The position numbers were made by a program, and so were the translations under genes. A DNA stretch of 64,000 nt from Paulownia fortunei (Eukaryota; Streptophyta; Magnoliopsida; Lamiales; Paulowniaceae), in contig CM033124.1 in the NCBI GenBank assembly GCA_019321725.1, forward strand, positions 7,192,001 to 7,256,000, in the 5' to 3' direction. The notes beneath the pieces are model-generated. The model saw nothing but the letters and a program-made list of their open reading frames with translations. It was not told the origin of the DNA and did no database searches. This document shows positions 11,038-23,148 of this stretch, piece by piece (position 1 is the stretch's first letter; each line of letters starts with the position of its first letter).

Positions 11038-14000
11038 CAAATTTCTCTTGTAAAAATTGATTCTTTAGAAAAGGTTTGAGTCTCTATCCATTTACTTTGA
11101 ATAAGTTATCATTTCTAGGACTCTCAATGTCAATTGCCCCATTAGGATATACCTCTTTTACAACAAAAGGATTACTGCACCTTGATTTCAATTTTCCAAG
11201 AAACAAATGCAATCGAGAATAATAAAGCAAACCTTTTGACTAACCTTAAATAATTTTCTTGAAATTTTATTATCATCAAAATCTTTGATTCTTGCTTTAT
11301 GAATTTTAAAATTTTCACATGCATCATTTCTCAATTCTTGGAACTCATTGATTTTGTAATTTGCATAATTTTGAATCTTCGTCTGGGTTGAAGTTAAATA
11401 TTTTAATTGCTCAATAAGCTTTATGTTCAAGTTCAATAGGTAAATGATAAGGTTTTTCATAAATTATCTTATAGGAGACATGCTAAATGATATTTTAAAA
11501 GCAGTTCTATATGCTCAAAGTGTGTTGGTATGTCTAAGAGACCAATATTTACAATTTTGGTTAACTGTCTTTTTCAAAATTTATTTTATCTCTCTATGTG
11601 CAAGTTAAACTTGTCCATTTATCTGAGGGTGATAAGGGGTTGCAACTTTATATATGATTCCATATTTTCTCATTAAAGTTTCAAAAATTTTGTTACAAAA
11701 ATACTTTCCCCCATCACTGATAATGGATCGAGGAATTTCAAATCAACCTAAAATATTTTCTTTCAAAAATTTTATCACTATTTTGTGATTATTGTTTCGA
11801 TAGGAAATTGCCTCGATCTATTTTTAGACATAATCTATGGCAATCAATATGTAAATAAAATCAAATGATAATGAAAATGGTCCCATGAAGTTAATTCCCA
11901 ATAGTCAAAGATTTCAATTACTATGATAGGGTGGAGGGGCATCATGTTTCGCTTTGAAATAAATCCTAACTTTTGATAGTTGTCACAACTTTTGCAGAAA
12001 GTATAAGTATCTTTGAAAGTAGTTGGCAAATCAAATCCACATTGCAAGATCTTTGTAGTGGTTTTTTTTTTTTTTGCCAAAAAGTGACCACCACATGCTT
12101 ATGAAAGATAAAATTTAACAATATTACCTATCTCATTGTCAAGCACGCATCTTTGAATGTTTTTATCAAGATAATATTTGAATAAGTATAGATCATTTGA
12201 ATAAATTTTGTTCACCTCAGTCAAAAATTTCTTTTTGTCATGGGAGTTTCAATGCATTAACATCTTTCATGTCACAAGAAAATTAACAATATCAGCAAAC
12301 CAAGGTAAAATAGAAATATTAAATAGTTGTTCATCAAGAAAAGTGTCATTAATGGGTGTGGTTTGAAATGAATCATCACAAACAAGTCATGATAAATCAT
12401 CATCCACCACATTCTCTACTCATTTCTTATCTCGAATTGTAATGTTAAATTCCTGGAGTAAGAGAATCTACCTACTTAGTCTAGGTTTAGCATCTTTTTT
12501 CACAAAAGATATTTCAAAGCTGCATGATCAGTTAAAATAACAAGTGAGCCAATAAGATACGATCTAAATTTGTCAAATGCAAAAACTACAACACGTGGTT
12601 CTTTTTTGTTGTTTAATAATTCAATTGAGCACTATTTAAAGTTTTAGTTGCATAGTAGATAACATATGGTTTCTTATCTTTTCTTTATCTTAAGACAGCT
12701 CCAACTGCATAGTCATTGGCATTACACATTATTTCAAAAGGTAAAGTCCAATTTGGAGGCTACATGATTCGAGCAGACGTAAGCATGCTTTTAAGCTTAA
12801 CAAAAGCATTTTCACAATTTTCAGTCTATTCAAATATAGTGTCTTTTATTAAAAGATTACACAAAGGTTTAGATATTATACTAAAATCTTTGATAAATCT
12901 TCTATAAAAACCATCATGTCCTAAAAATGATTATACCTCCTTTATAGTCTTTGGTATTGGAAAACTAGCAATTAACTCAATTTTAGATTTGTCTACTTCA
13001 ATATCTTTTGATGAAATAATGTGTTCAAGGATAATACCAGTTGTTACCATGAAATGACATTTCTCTCAATTGAGTACAAGGTTCTTTTCTTTATGCCTGA
13101 TCAAAACCTTTTTCAACTTAGACAAGCAATTATTAAATGAATTATAAAAAAAGAAAAATCATCCAAGATAACTTCAAGAAACCATTCAACCATTTCACCA
13201 AAAAATATAAGCATGCATTGTTGGAATGTAGCTAGTACATTACATAATCTAAAAGGCATAATTTGATATGCAAAAGTACAGAAAGGATATGTAAAAGTTG
13301 TTTTCTCTTGATCTTCAAGTGAAATTGCAATTTGATTATACCTAGAATATACATCTAAGAAGCAGTAAAATTTATATCCCATAACTCTTTCTAAGATTTG
13401 ATCTATGAAGCGTAGTGGAAAATGATTTTTTCTAGCAACTGGATTGAATTTCCTATAGTCAATGCACATTCGCTAACTAGTAATAGTCCTAGTTGGAATT
13501 AATTCATTATTATCATTCATGACTATAGTAACTCCATATTTCTTAGGTATAACTTGAGGAAGGCTTACCCATTTGCTATCATAAATAGGATAAATGATTT
13601 AATTATCTAATAGTTCAATGATTTTATTTCTCACTACTTCTTTCATATTAGGATTGAGCTTTCGTTGCATCTCTCTAGAAGGTTTATCATTTTCCTGCAG
13701 ATAGATGTTATGTGTGAAAATTAAAGGACTAATACCTTTAATGTCAGCGATGGTCTATCTTAAGGCATTCTTATGCATTTTCAGAGTTTCGATCAACTTA
13801 TCTTCTCATGATGCATCAAGTTTGGAAGAAATTATTACTGGAAAAGTCTCATTGTCACCCAAAAAAGTATTTCAAATCAAATGGCAAAGGTTTCAAATTA
13901 ATCATGAGATCTTTAATACTTGATGGAACAGATTGTAATGTTGATGATGAAAGTTGTTCAAACCTTGGTTTCCAAAAATATTTTTCTTATACCTGCAAAA

Positions 14001-14413
14001 ATTCAGAGAGATTATTAGAGTTTGCCTTTTTACAAATACTTTCACTTTTAAAACACTCCAAAAGATCTGAAGAATTAAAGGTAGTTAAATATTCATGAAC
14101 AAGTTCCTCGATTGAATCCACTTCATGTACTTCGACATCTGCTGCAGGTTGCTTCCAAACATTAACTCATTTAGTTCCAAAGTTAGATTTCTAAAAGATA
14201 ACTTCAAAATACCATTCCTATAATTAATCAAAGCATTTGAATTTACAAGAAAAGGATGACCCAAAATGATAGAAATTTGTGTATGTGTATGTGTAATAGG
14301 CTCTGTGTCCAAAATAATGAAATCCACTGAAAAATAAAACTTATCAATTTGTACCAACATATCTTCTACTACTCTTTTTGGAACTTTAATCAAACGGTCA
14401 GCTAGACCTATAA
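11038..14413 (-). pseudogene. Gypsy N pol: protease, RT, RNase H, integrase
   Basis: Read on the minus strand. Protease region 14413-14090 has VPKRVVEDMLVQIDKFYF and IILGHPFLVNSNALI, a signature of Athila/Tat-type pol. RT: CIDYRKFN at about 13466 and the catalytic box as LDDFSFF near 13150 (family MDDFSVFG). RNase H lies at about 12950-12430. Integrase has the zinc finger and core entry at about 12060-11900 (FCKSCDNYQK, NMMPLHPI) and the C-terminal part at about 11460-11040 (YKINEFQELRNDACENFKIH, then a decayed NGQRLKPFLK-like end). Many stops and frameshifts split it; the longest uninterrupted piece is 118 codons. No chromodomain is seen. Confidence 0.8.
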
Positions 14414-15222
14414 AGATAGATCTAAGGGGATGATCGGACTATCCTAATCCATGTACAAGGACAAAGTGATAAAGAGGTTTAACATGGAAAAGTCTAAGAG
14501 AGGATTCTTACCTATAAGTCATAGGGTTTCTCTTTCAAAGTCTATATCCCTAAAGACTTTGATGGAAAGAGAAAGAATAACTCGCATACCATGAGCATCT
14601 ACTATTGGAAGTATTATGTATGCTATACTATGTACACGTAGTATATGCTTTGAGTGGCACGAGCATATATCAATCCAATCCAGAGGAGGAGTATTGGAAA
14701 GTCGTAAAGATAATCCTCAAGAACTTATGAAGGACTAACGATGTCTTCATTGATTCTAGCTTTCAGTCCAATGTAGATAACTCAAAGTTTATGTTAGGAT
14801 TTGTATTCATGCTAAATAGTGGGGCTGTCACTTGGAAGAGTTTCAAGTAGGAGATGATCGTAGATTCCACCACCGATGCTGAATACATCACTGCATGTGA
14901 TGTAAAAAAAGACAGTGTTTGGATGAGGAAATTTATGTAAGAGTTAGGTGTAGTTCCTTTTATTGTTGATCTTGTTATAGTTTACTATGGTAACAATGGG
15001 TTGTTGCACAAGCAAAGGATCCAAGATCTCATCAAAGATCCAAACATATTATGAGGCGATGCTATTTAATCTAATAGATAATTGGTAGATAGGATATTCG
15101 AGTGGAGCAAGTGTCCTCGATAGAAAATATAGTAGATCTACTAACAAAGCCCTTAACATAAAGAGTATTTGAAGGACATCTTGAGAGGACATGTCTTAAA
15201 TACATAGGCAATTAGCTATAGG
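14414..15222 (+). pseudogene. Element B RT tail and RNase H
   Basis: Resumption of B after gypsy N. RT tail: KG-MIGLSQ-like block near 14425 and a frameshifted FNMEKSKRGFLPIS stretch. RNase H: FIDSSFQSNVDNSKFMLGF at about 14746, SGAVTWKSFK, then DSTTDAEYITACDV with the family DAEY box intact, and the YGNN block near 14990. Stops interrupt it after WKSFK and near the RKFM block. It ends at the polypurine tract before the 3' LTR. Everything between the gag start and the RT tail is absent from B. Confidence 0.8.
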
Positions 15223-15224
15223 AC

Positions 15225-15235
15225 AAGTGGGAGAT
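15225..15235 (+). other. Polypurine tract of element B
   Basis: AAGTGGGAGAT directly before the 3' LTR start. The same sequence precedes the 3' LTR of C (30649-30659); it is decayed before the 3' LTRs of D and G. Confidence 0.75.
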
Positions 15236-17248
15236 TATCAGAGTAATGCCTGATAAATCAATTAGTGGCAAGATTTTATACTTATGTAAAAACAATCTTA
15301 TTCAAGATGTTTATTAAATAAAAGGTATTTTCTTTATTTTTAATTATTCCTGTTAATTAGATAAAGTATTTAGATAATAAATAGCTATGGGGCATAATCA
15401 TGCATAAGATGTTGATCATGAAACATGCCTCTTTCACTTTGATCTTGAACGTGTTTCGAGTCGGGGGTTCATTGAAACAAGACAATGATAAACCTGATAA
15501 ACTGCACACATGATGCATGCCCGAAAGGATGTTGTCTCATTCCATAGGCATCGACATTAGGATGCTAATGCATGTGTGCGAGAGCTTGTTAGGGAACAAG
15601 TACACTGAACGGCCAATAGGAATTTCTCAATTGGAAATGTTGTTTGTTGAATGAGAATTTCCTAGTTACGATAGTACATTAATTATTCCTTAGACTTGAG
15701 GCACCATGGTATTCTTGTACACAACATCATGCACTTTGATGTATTTAACAGTTGTATGACAATTACAAATGGTCTATATTGGGTGTATGGTCTCCATATA
15801 TGGAGGCTAATGAGTAGCCAACAAAGGATCCATCACCCATCTAGTAGAATAGGTGAATCTCCTATTTTTCATAGTCCTTGATCTTGAAGACCTTAGCTAA
15901 GGCAAAATAAATGTTAGACGTGGAGTTTTTGAATGATTCTTCAAAAAATCAATGTGACTTGAAATGAGATCATAATTTTTATGTCAAAATAGGGTTTCGA
16001 TTGATAATCCATGCCTTTGACTTAATTGGTAGATTAGTTTATGGAAGGACCGTATTTTAAAGGTATTCATTATTGAAAAGATTCACTTACTATTCAGGAT
16101 TCACTGTTAGGTGCTTTTCTTGACTTGTGAAATTTTTGGAATTAAGGAGTTAATTCCAATTGGATTAATTAATCAAAATATTACTTTATTCATAAGTTGT
16201 AGAAGTTGCAAGCTCACTGATAGTTGTGAACCTAATAGGTTACACACAAATCGAGATGATTCACTTTTAATATATTATGATCTATGGTGTGGATTAAGTT
16301 AAACAATGTTGATTAATTAATTTGAGCTAGAATTAACACTAAGGAGTAAAATTAATTCATCTAAATAAATAATACGATTATTTATTTAGACATAATAAAG
16401 ATTAGGGGCTCAAAGGAGTGAATTTGATCAATTAATTTAATTGGGCTTTTATTAATTGATGGAGATCAATTAATTGGACTTTAATAATTAATTAGAGTCC
16501 AAGCCCATGGGGTTAGAGGCGCATTAGGATTCTTAGTTACAAGAATTAAAGAGTCCCATAAAAGATAGAAAATATATTTTCTTGGAGAAAGTTTCCTAAT
16601 TGGATTATGAAACAAAGAGATAAAAATAAAAGGGAGGGTATTCCCAATTAGATTATGAGATGGTTTCCTAATGGGATTTGGGGCTCTTAATGGTGTATAA
16701 ATACACCATAAATTATTGGAAATTTCCATCTTTGGTGCAACACAAGAATTCGTCCCCCTCCTTCTCTCTCCTTTAGTCTTAGTTAAAATTTTCCTCTCCA
16801 AAAAAAAATAAAAATTGCTCTATCAAAAAGTTCCAGCCTTTTTGTTTAAAGATAAATTCTTCTAATCACTTGTTAATTTAGGAATTCTTCTTCACTCTCA
16901 AATTAGATTAGAAACAAGAAGGCTAAATTCACTAGCATGGATTTGGTACTTGTGGATTTGCTCGAAGTGTGGATATCGTTATAGAAACTACACATGGAGT
17001 TCTTGGTAAATAGTTTTAAGAAGCTTGCGATGGTGTTCGTGGGAGCTTGAGGAATTTGAATTCCTTCATATATTTTATGAATCGAATTGCTAGAAAGATA
17101 TAATCATGAAACTAAGTTGTTTATTTTTATTAATCAATTAATTGAATTTGCTTTTTAATATACGTGATGTATATATTTTTATTTTCAATTGTTAAAAATT
17201 TTTAAATTTCTATTGCGTATGCTATCCCATAATTTTGTGAACCCAACA
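15236..17248 (+). repeat. 3' LTR of element B
   Basis: Starts TATCAGAGTAATGCC (family TGTTAGAG) after the polypurine tract and ends ACCCAACA; 2013 bp. It parallels 2567-4646 throughout. At 17249 the minus-strand integrase of element A resumes. Confidence 0.85.
16691..16708 (+). promoter_or_regulatory. TATA box inside an inverted repeat, B 3' LTR
   Basis: TGGTGTA TAAA TACACCA: the same 7-bp stem as in the 5' LTR, with a better TATA core (TATAAATA). The following palindrome has decayed at the edges but keeps GGAAATTTCC. Confidence 0.65.
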
Positions 17249-18236
17249 TTACAAACTTATATAAATTAGATCTCATATCCAATTTATTTCCCACTTGCTG
17301 CTTCATATATGTAGCACACCCCTAATACCCAAGGTATTTGTAGAAGGGTGGTTTTCCACAATATATCTCATATGGTGTTTCAGGCACCGACTTTGATGAC
17401 ACTCTATTCTATAGATATGTCATCGTTTCCAAGGCATAGCCCCAAAATGAAAGAGAAAGTCCTGTGAAACTCATCATCGACCAAACCATGTCTAATAGAG
17501 TTCGATTCTATGCTCCGCAACTCCATTGAGTTGAGGAGTAGCACGAGGAGTCCACTAAGAGAGAATCCCATTTTCTTTTAGATAATAAAGAAACTTTGTG
17601 CTTAAGTATTCACCCCCCTAAGAGATAATCTTATTATCTTTTAGATAATTAAGAAACTCTATGCTCAAGTATTCACCCTCTCGATCTGATTGAAGAGCTT
17701 TGATACTTAGTCGAGTTTGTTTCTCCACTTCATATATGAATTACTAAAACTTTTCAAAGGCTTCAGATTTGAACCTCATAAGGTATACATAACAATACCT
17801 AGAATAATCATCGGTAAAGGTTATAAAGTAATCATAGTTCCCTCGAGCATTAAACTTAGTGGCCCACATACATCTGTATGGATAAAAAATCCAGCAGATC
17901 TTTGGCTCACTCCACTTGTCCAAGAAATGAAAATTTGATCATCTTTTCCTTGAGACATGATTTACATATTAGCATTCCTTTTTCATTCATAATATTGAGC
18001 AATTGGGCTAATTTGTGGATTATCTTCTCAAAGATGTGACCTAATCTAGAATGCCATAAAAATTTGGAACTATGGTTATCTAATTTTCTTTTATTTTGTT
18101 GAACATGGAAAATGGAGTTATGGGGATTTACAGTATATAAACCATTCATCAATATGCTAGTGTAAATCAAGCTAGAACATTTAAAAATGAAACAACTTCC
18201 TTCCTTAGTTGAAAAACAGTATCCCTCTCTATCCAA
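17249..18236 (-). pseudogene. Element A integrase and GAG-pre-integrase region
   Basis: Minus-strand continuation of the coding piece that stops at 2566. From 18236 down: ILDRE-like start, NGLYTVNPHNSIFHV, then the GAG-pre-integrase zinc motif HSRLGHI with the paired cysteines of CKSCLKEK at about 18050-17955, then the integrase core, badly shifted, with a recognisable inverted copy of the SDRGGEYLS passage near 17700-17630 and the target-choosing half down to 17249. Two nearly identical stretches around 17595 and 17650 (both include GATAAT and AAGAAACT) suggest a short local duplication of about 55 bp in the core. Multiple stops. Confidence 0.75.
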
Positions 18237-18500
18237 AACATGAATAGAGATAATTTTTTAACCAAGTTTGGAACATAATGACAATTGTTTAATACTAAAA
18301 CAACTCCATTTCCTAAAGCTAAGTTAACAGTTCCTATGGCTAGTACAGCAACCTTTGCTCTATTTCTTAGTTGTAGGACCATATCTCCTCTACTTAGCTT
18401 CTTGCTTCTTGCCATCACCTACAATCATTGCAAAGATGAGACTCACGGCTGGTATCTAATATCAAAGAAGCATCATCAATGGATAAGTTAAGTTCAACAA
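18237..18500 (-). pseudogene. Element A protease region
   Basis: The block MMARSKKLSRGDMVLQLRN followed by AKVAVLAIGTVNLALGNG and LNNCHYVPNLVK corresponds to the part of copia polyproteins after the protease active site. The D-S/T-G active site itself should lie just above, near 18470, and is frameshifted. The same block is found in C (28692) and E (42489). Confidence 0.75.
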
Positions 18501-19230
18501 AACATATACTTGAACTCTTTAGGCTCGTAAGGTACTCCTTACAGTTCCTCTTTTAATGCCTAGGTTTGCCGCAGTATTGGCACTTATGATCGACTTTGTT
18601 GTAACCCTTCAAGATCCCACTAGTTGCCTTTATCTTATTAGCCTTCAAGGAACCCTTCCCCTTCCCCTTCCCCTTCTTTTTCTTGGACTTTGTAGCCTTT
18701 AATTTGGAAAGGATCCAATAAGCGATTCGCTTGTCCTTTTTCATTATAGACTTTGTCATCTTCAACATGTTCACTACCTCATCAAGGTTAGTTTCCATCT
18801 TATGCATGTTGAAGTTGATAATGAAGGTGCTAAATGATGGAGGTAGAAACAGCAGGATGAGATCCATATAGAGTTTGTTGTCTATAATGACTCTAGGGGA
18901 CTTGATCCTTTTAGGCTCATAATCTTTAATTCATTATCATGGACTGAAGAGCCTTCCATCATATGGGGTCCTAAAAAGCTCTTTCGAGATCTAATATCTC
19001 ATTTGCCTAAGGTGTTCATCATACAAATCTTGTATATAAATCATCAACTTATTGTTGATATTCTACAAACTCTCTCTCAGTCCCATCTACCAGCGGGCCT
19101 GTAAATGGAGTAGCATCGAGGATGTAGAATCTTTTCTCAAATTGCAAAACAATCTTGAGGTCCTCAACCAATTGACATAGTTAGGACTAATAAATTTATT
19201 AGCATCTAAGATTGATGCGGTGGATTTTTA
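18501..19230 (-). pseudogene. Element A gag remnant with CCHC knuckle
   Basis: On the minus strand: start region near 19220 (NYVNWLRT-like, then ILDATPFTGPLVDG in another frame), several broken pieces, then an open stretch 18867-18553 with LPPSFSTFIINFNMHKMET, a Lys-rich basic run (KKKKGKGKGKG) and the knuckle CQYCGKPRH. The residue after the His is a TAA stop (18555-18553) where E has Trp; the final Cys follows in frame (KRNC). Element C has the same TAA at the same codon. Confidence 0.75.
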
Positions 19231-20969
19231 GCAATTTATATAGACAAGCTTCAAAAACCAAAATAAATTAGAAAATGAGCTTTCTTTCAAAACATATTCA
19301 TTTATAATAAGGTCATTAATTATAAATATCTTCCACTACTTTCTTTGAATTACATCACCCCTAAGGATAATTTGGGAAATCATATTTCCTAGTGGGCTTA
19401 AGACCCAATCAGTATGTTGTATGCCCTAATTTATTTAGCCCATAAAACATATTGAAAGGTGGTTGACTTTTAACAATTGTATATCCATATAACCCTCAAA
19501 AATGTTTTGCCTCACTTCTTCCCATATACGCCAATTATATGAGGCTATATGGTATTAAATGTCAAGCAAGACCCATCAAACCGCCATGTAGATGGATCAC
19601 CAAAATGTTCCATGACTCTTGGCCAACATAGAGAAAAGTCCATCCCATGGGCGTCGTTATACTTAATAGAGATCACAGCTTTCTGCCACAAAGCCATCCC
19701 ACGACTCATGGCCAATAACAAAGTAAAGTAGCATTGGCATGTCGTCTATATTTGATGGTAGGCATGGATTATTGGATATAACCCAATTTTATTCAAATTT
19801 ACTTGAAAGCAGAATTTTGGTAAAATTCCTTTACTTGATTTTTAATTCAAGTAGGGTGATCATTTTAACCAAGACCTTATCGAATTTATCTTTGCTTATA
19901 TAATGAGTTTGTATTCAATTAATTGCAAGCGTATCATTTGAAAGCATTAAATAAACCCTATGCATACATCTAATACATACACAATTGAATGATCATGAGC
20001 TAATCCTATGCGATCTATTTAAGCTAAAAATGGATCTAGCTTAGTCTAAGAGTAATAAAATGAAAATAGAAACTATTTTTTATTAGATGAATATATCTCC
20101 TGCATTTATGGGCCTTCTCTTGATCTCTGCCTTGGTTCTTCTTTTTGTCCCCCTAAAACAAAATGAAAAACCTCATGCTATACTACTCTCATTTAAAAAT
20201 GTAAATTACATACAAAATAGAATAAGAGACATACAGACACTATTTTTAAACCCAAAAATAAAATCTAATTACATTGGTCAATGTCTGCTTGATCATGTCA
20301 TGCATGCTCATAAATATATCACATGAATTTATTAAAGCATTTAATTTACCAACCATTAAAATTACCAATTTTAAAATATAAGATGTAAATTTGATTTTTC
20401 ATAAAAGACCCTTTTTTCAGAAATTTAAATTTAATAATATAATTAAACATTTAAAAAATTAATTTTTGCAACTCAACAGGATGGGGCTGTCAAATAGCCC
20501 AACACGTAGTAGCTTGCTGTCTAATTTTATAGCATGCCTAACGATAGAGGCAGGTCCGTCCACGCCAACCCAGAGCATGCACTATGCGCACATGATGCCC
20601 ATGATTCCAGTGCATGTAGCGCACTCATCTCACACCTCCAATGTGTGCATCTACCCTACATGCAACTCTAGTGGCTAGACAGCCACAACTACTGCCTATC
20701 GTGCTTGAGCTAGTGCATTGCTGATAAGCAGTACACATGGGTAGCAACCTGTGTGCATGCTCAGCCGACTTGCTTCCTGCCCTTGGCCTGATGATGGTTA
20801 TCATGAAACGATAGTGCTGCAATGTCTTTTTACGTTATATCCATAGTTTAACAACTAAATTCAATTGAAAAATAATTAAATCCTAATTAGAAATCAAAAT
20901 TTAGTACTAATTTTAACAATTAAATTCAATAGGCATAAAGTAATAACCAATTGGAGTTGCATAAATCGT
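19231..20969 (-). other. Leader of element A with a GC-rich island
   Basis: About 1.7 kb of untranslated leader between gag and the primer-binding site. On the minus strand a GC-rich island occupies about 20800-20475, starting some 180 bp after the primer-binding site, rich in GCATGC, TGCGC and GTGCAT words. The open frames there (20466-20678 plus, 20822-20625 minus) are due to low stop density, not to a gene. Confidence 0.65.
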
Positions 20970-20982
20970 GGCATGATACTAT
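20970..20982 (-). other. Primer-binding site of element A
   Basis: On the minus strand the site reads TAGTATCATGCC followed by ACGATTT, a decayed form of TGGTATCAGAGCC-ACGATTT as seen after the 5' LTR of C. Confidence 0.7.
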
Positions 20983-23148
20983 TTTTGGGTTCACTTAACT
21001 GTGTGGTGTGTGCAATGAAAATTTAAAAATTTAAAATAAAACAATCCATATCAGATATGGCATTACCCCCAGTTTGATGTGATTTATTAATTTTGAAATT
21101 TTCAATTATCTTAATTAAATGAAAAGAAAGTTTTGATTTATATCTTTATGCACTCCGGTTGTAGTATGGTTTGAAGGAATCAATTGCTAGTCCCTTTCAC
21201 ATAAACAGGTTCGTGTGGATCCAAACATCTTCCCTCTAACAAAGTCCACACTTTAGTTGAGTACACAAAATTAGTATTCTGCTAGCAATTTTGATTCCTT
21301 TTCCATGGATCAAAACATCTGCTCTCTAATAAAGTTCGCACTTCAGTTAAGTACACAAAATTAGTATTCTGCCAGCAATTTTGATTCCTTTTCTAATCTA
21401 GTTTATGGAGTGAATATAAATGTGTATTAATTCTTAAACCAAACGGTGGTGTTAAGAATTAAATACTTTCAATCAAAAGATAAAATCTTTGATTTATTGA
21501 AGAATATTGAATGAGGAATAACTATTTTTTCCACTTATTTAGAAGTGGCCAAAAATTAGAGTTTCTCACACTTAAGAATTTTTGGCCCCTTCTTTTGTTA
21601 GTTGGAGGATTTTGGTCGATCATAAGATCTCCCAAAAAATTTCAACTCTATTTCTTATCTTCATAAGATATTAAGAGATAATCTTATTAGATATTTCCTG
21701 AATATCTTATTCTTAGAACTCTATCTTCTTTCAACAACTCTTATGGGCCTCTCCTAATGGACCACTTAAATTGGGCTTGGACTATTAATCAATCCTATAA
21801 TTAAGCTAACTTTTTGATTGGGCACAAATTCAATTAATTGATCCTAATAATTTAATTTAATTCCATCAAGCCCACCTAATTAAATTAGGCCCAATTGTAT
21901 AATTTAATTATTTAATTGAGTAAATTAATTTAATAAATTAATAATTCAATCATTTAATTATTCCACTCTAATTAGGCTCTATAATCTTATTAAATCCAAT
22001 TAAATAATCCAATTATTTAATTAAATAAGTAATTCAACTCCTTGAATTAAATAAAGCCCCAATAATAAATCTCTATTAATTAATTAGATCCAACTCCTTA
22101 GATCAATTCCTAAATTAGAAATATTTCATCCCAAATTTTGTGACCTTTTAGGTTCACAACTAAGCTAATAGAAGATTTACAATACTTGCAACTTATGAAT
22201 AACTATTATTCCAATTAATTTATCCAATTAATTAATGCGCTTTAAATTAACTCCTTAATTCCAAAACCTCACCAGTCATGAGAAACACCTAACAACTATA
22301 ATGACTACATAGTTTTATTTGAAATAGCGAGTGAATCTATTTCAATTACGAGTACCATATATGGAATGTCCTTCCATCATCTAATATCCAGATTGAGTCT
22401 AGGGTATGGATTATAAATTGAAATCCTAAATGACTTAATAAATATAATTTCGTTTCAAGTTCCAATGACTCATGATGAATCATTAGAAAACTCCCGTTTA
22501 ATATTTATCTTACTTTGGCCAAGGACTTATGAGTTATGAACTATGAAAATATAGGACATTTACTTGTTCTACTAGACAAGTGACAAATTTATTGTTTGGC
22601 CACTTATTAACCTCTATACATGCCAATGTAATATCCAATGCATCCCTTTGTGTTTGTCAGGCAATAAGAAGACATATCAAGATGACACACCACATGCACA
22701 AGACTACCATGGTGCCTCAAGTCCAAGGACTAATCATGTATTATTGTAACATGGAAATTCTTACTTAAATAGACTATATCTCCAACTACGAATTTCCAAC
22801 GGGTGTACTTGTTCTCTAACAAGCACCCTATATATGTATTAGCGTCACTACGTCGATGCCTATGGAGCGAGATATCTTTCTCATGAAAGCATACATCATA
22901 TGCGTAATTTATTGGGCTGTTCGATGTCCTATCTTAAAAAGCCCTCGATCCGAAACTTATATAAGACTAAAGTCTTGAGGCATATTCCACGATCGCCATC
23001 ATATGTGAGACCATACCCCGTAGCTAAGCTTAGTCTAGAAACTTTATCTAATTAACATACGTAATTAAATATAAAGAAGAATTACCTATTTTATTATTAT
23101 GAATTAAAAGACATCAATCTAAGTGGTGCAGCGAGCACTACTCTGACA
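20983..23148 (-). repeat. 5' LTR of element A
   Basis: On the minus strand starts TGTCAGAGTAGTGCTCG at 23148 and ends next to the primer-binding site; about 2166 bp. Aligns by eye with the other minus-strand copia LTRs. A local duplication of roughly 115-120 bp is visible at about 21218-21395: the passages containing TCCAAACATCT...AAGTTCGCACTT and the phrase AATTAGTATTCTGC occur twice. Confidence 0.85.
21531..21548 (-). promoter_or_regulatory. TATA region inside an inverted repeat, A 5' LTR
   Basis: CCACTT (21531-21536), ATTTAG, AAGTGG (21543-21548): perfect 6-bp stem around CTAAAT on the minus strand. The location within the LTR matches that of the other TATA hairpins. Confidence 0.55.

Larger units (their letters stand above)
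8019..14413 (-). mobile_element. 5'-truncated Athila/Tat-like gypsy fragment (N)
   Basis: Minus-strand Ty3/gypsy fragment with protease, RT, RNase H and integrase in the usual gypsy order, followed by about 3 kb of non-coding DNA down to 8019, where TGTTACAAC would be the reverse complement of an LTR end. Gag and the 5' LTR are absent: at about 14413 the protease changes without gap into plus-strand RT of element B. The fragment is therefore both an insertion and one side of a large deletion. Confidence 0.75.
2567..17248 (+). mobile_element. Copia element B, inserted in the integrase of A
   Basis: Plus-strand Ty1/copia element with paired LTRs: 5' LTR 2567-4646 (starts TGTTAGAGTAGTG), primer-binding site at 4648, leader, gag start, then foreign minus-strand material (6426-14413), then the tail of RT and RNase H, polypurine tract (AAGTGGGAGAT at 15225) and 3' LTR 15236-17248 ending ACCCAACA. 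The middle of B (rest of gag, protease, integrase and the first half of RT) is missing, so a large deletion accompanied or followed the secondary insertions. The target duplication is not clear: CCCCA on the left against a decayed TTACA on the right. Confidence 0.85.
1..23148 (-). mobile_element. Copia element A, minus strand, split by element B
   Basis: Ty1/copia retrotransposon read on the minus strand: 5' LTR (20983-23148), primer-binding site, leader, gag, protease, integrase, RT, and a 3' LTR that runs off the left edge (1-797). Its integrase stops at 2566 and resumes at 17249. The unbroken homologous minus-strand integrase at 43745-43930 runs straight across the corresponding point (motif ACCCCA then CAAACTTA), so 2567-17248 is a later insertion. 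The coding part has frameshifts, stops and deletions. RNase H is not recognisable. The target duplication cannot be tested because the left end lies outside the window. Confidence 0.85.

Noticed and set aside
20466..20822. Overlapping open frames on both strands in a GC-rich patch
   Set aside because: Low stop density from local GC content in A's leader island; not conserved in the leaders of B, C or E.
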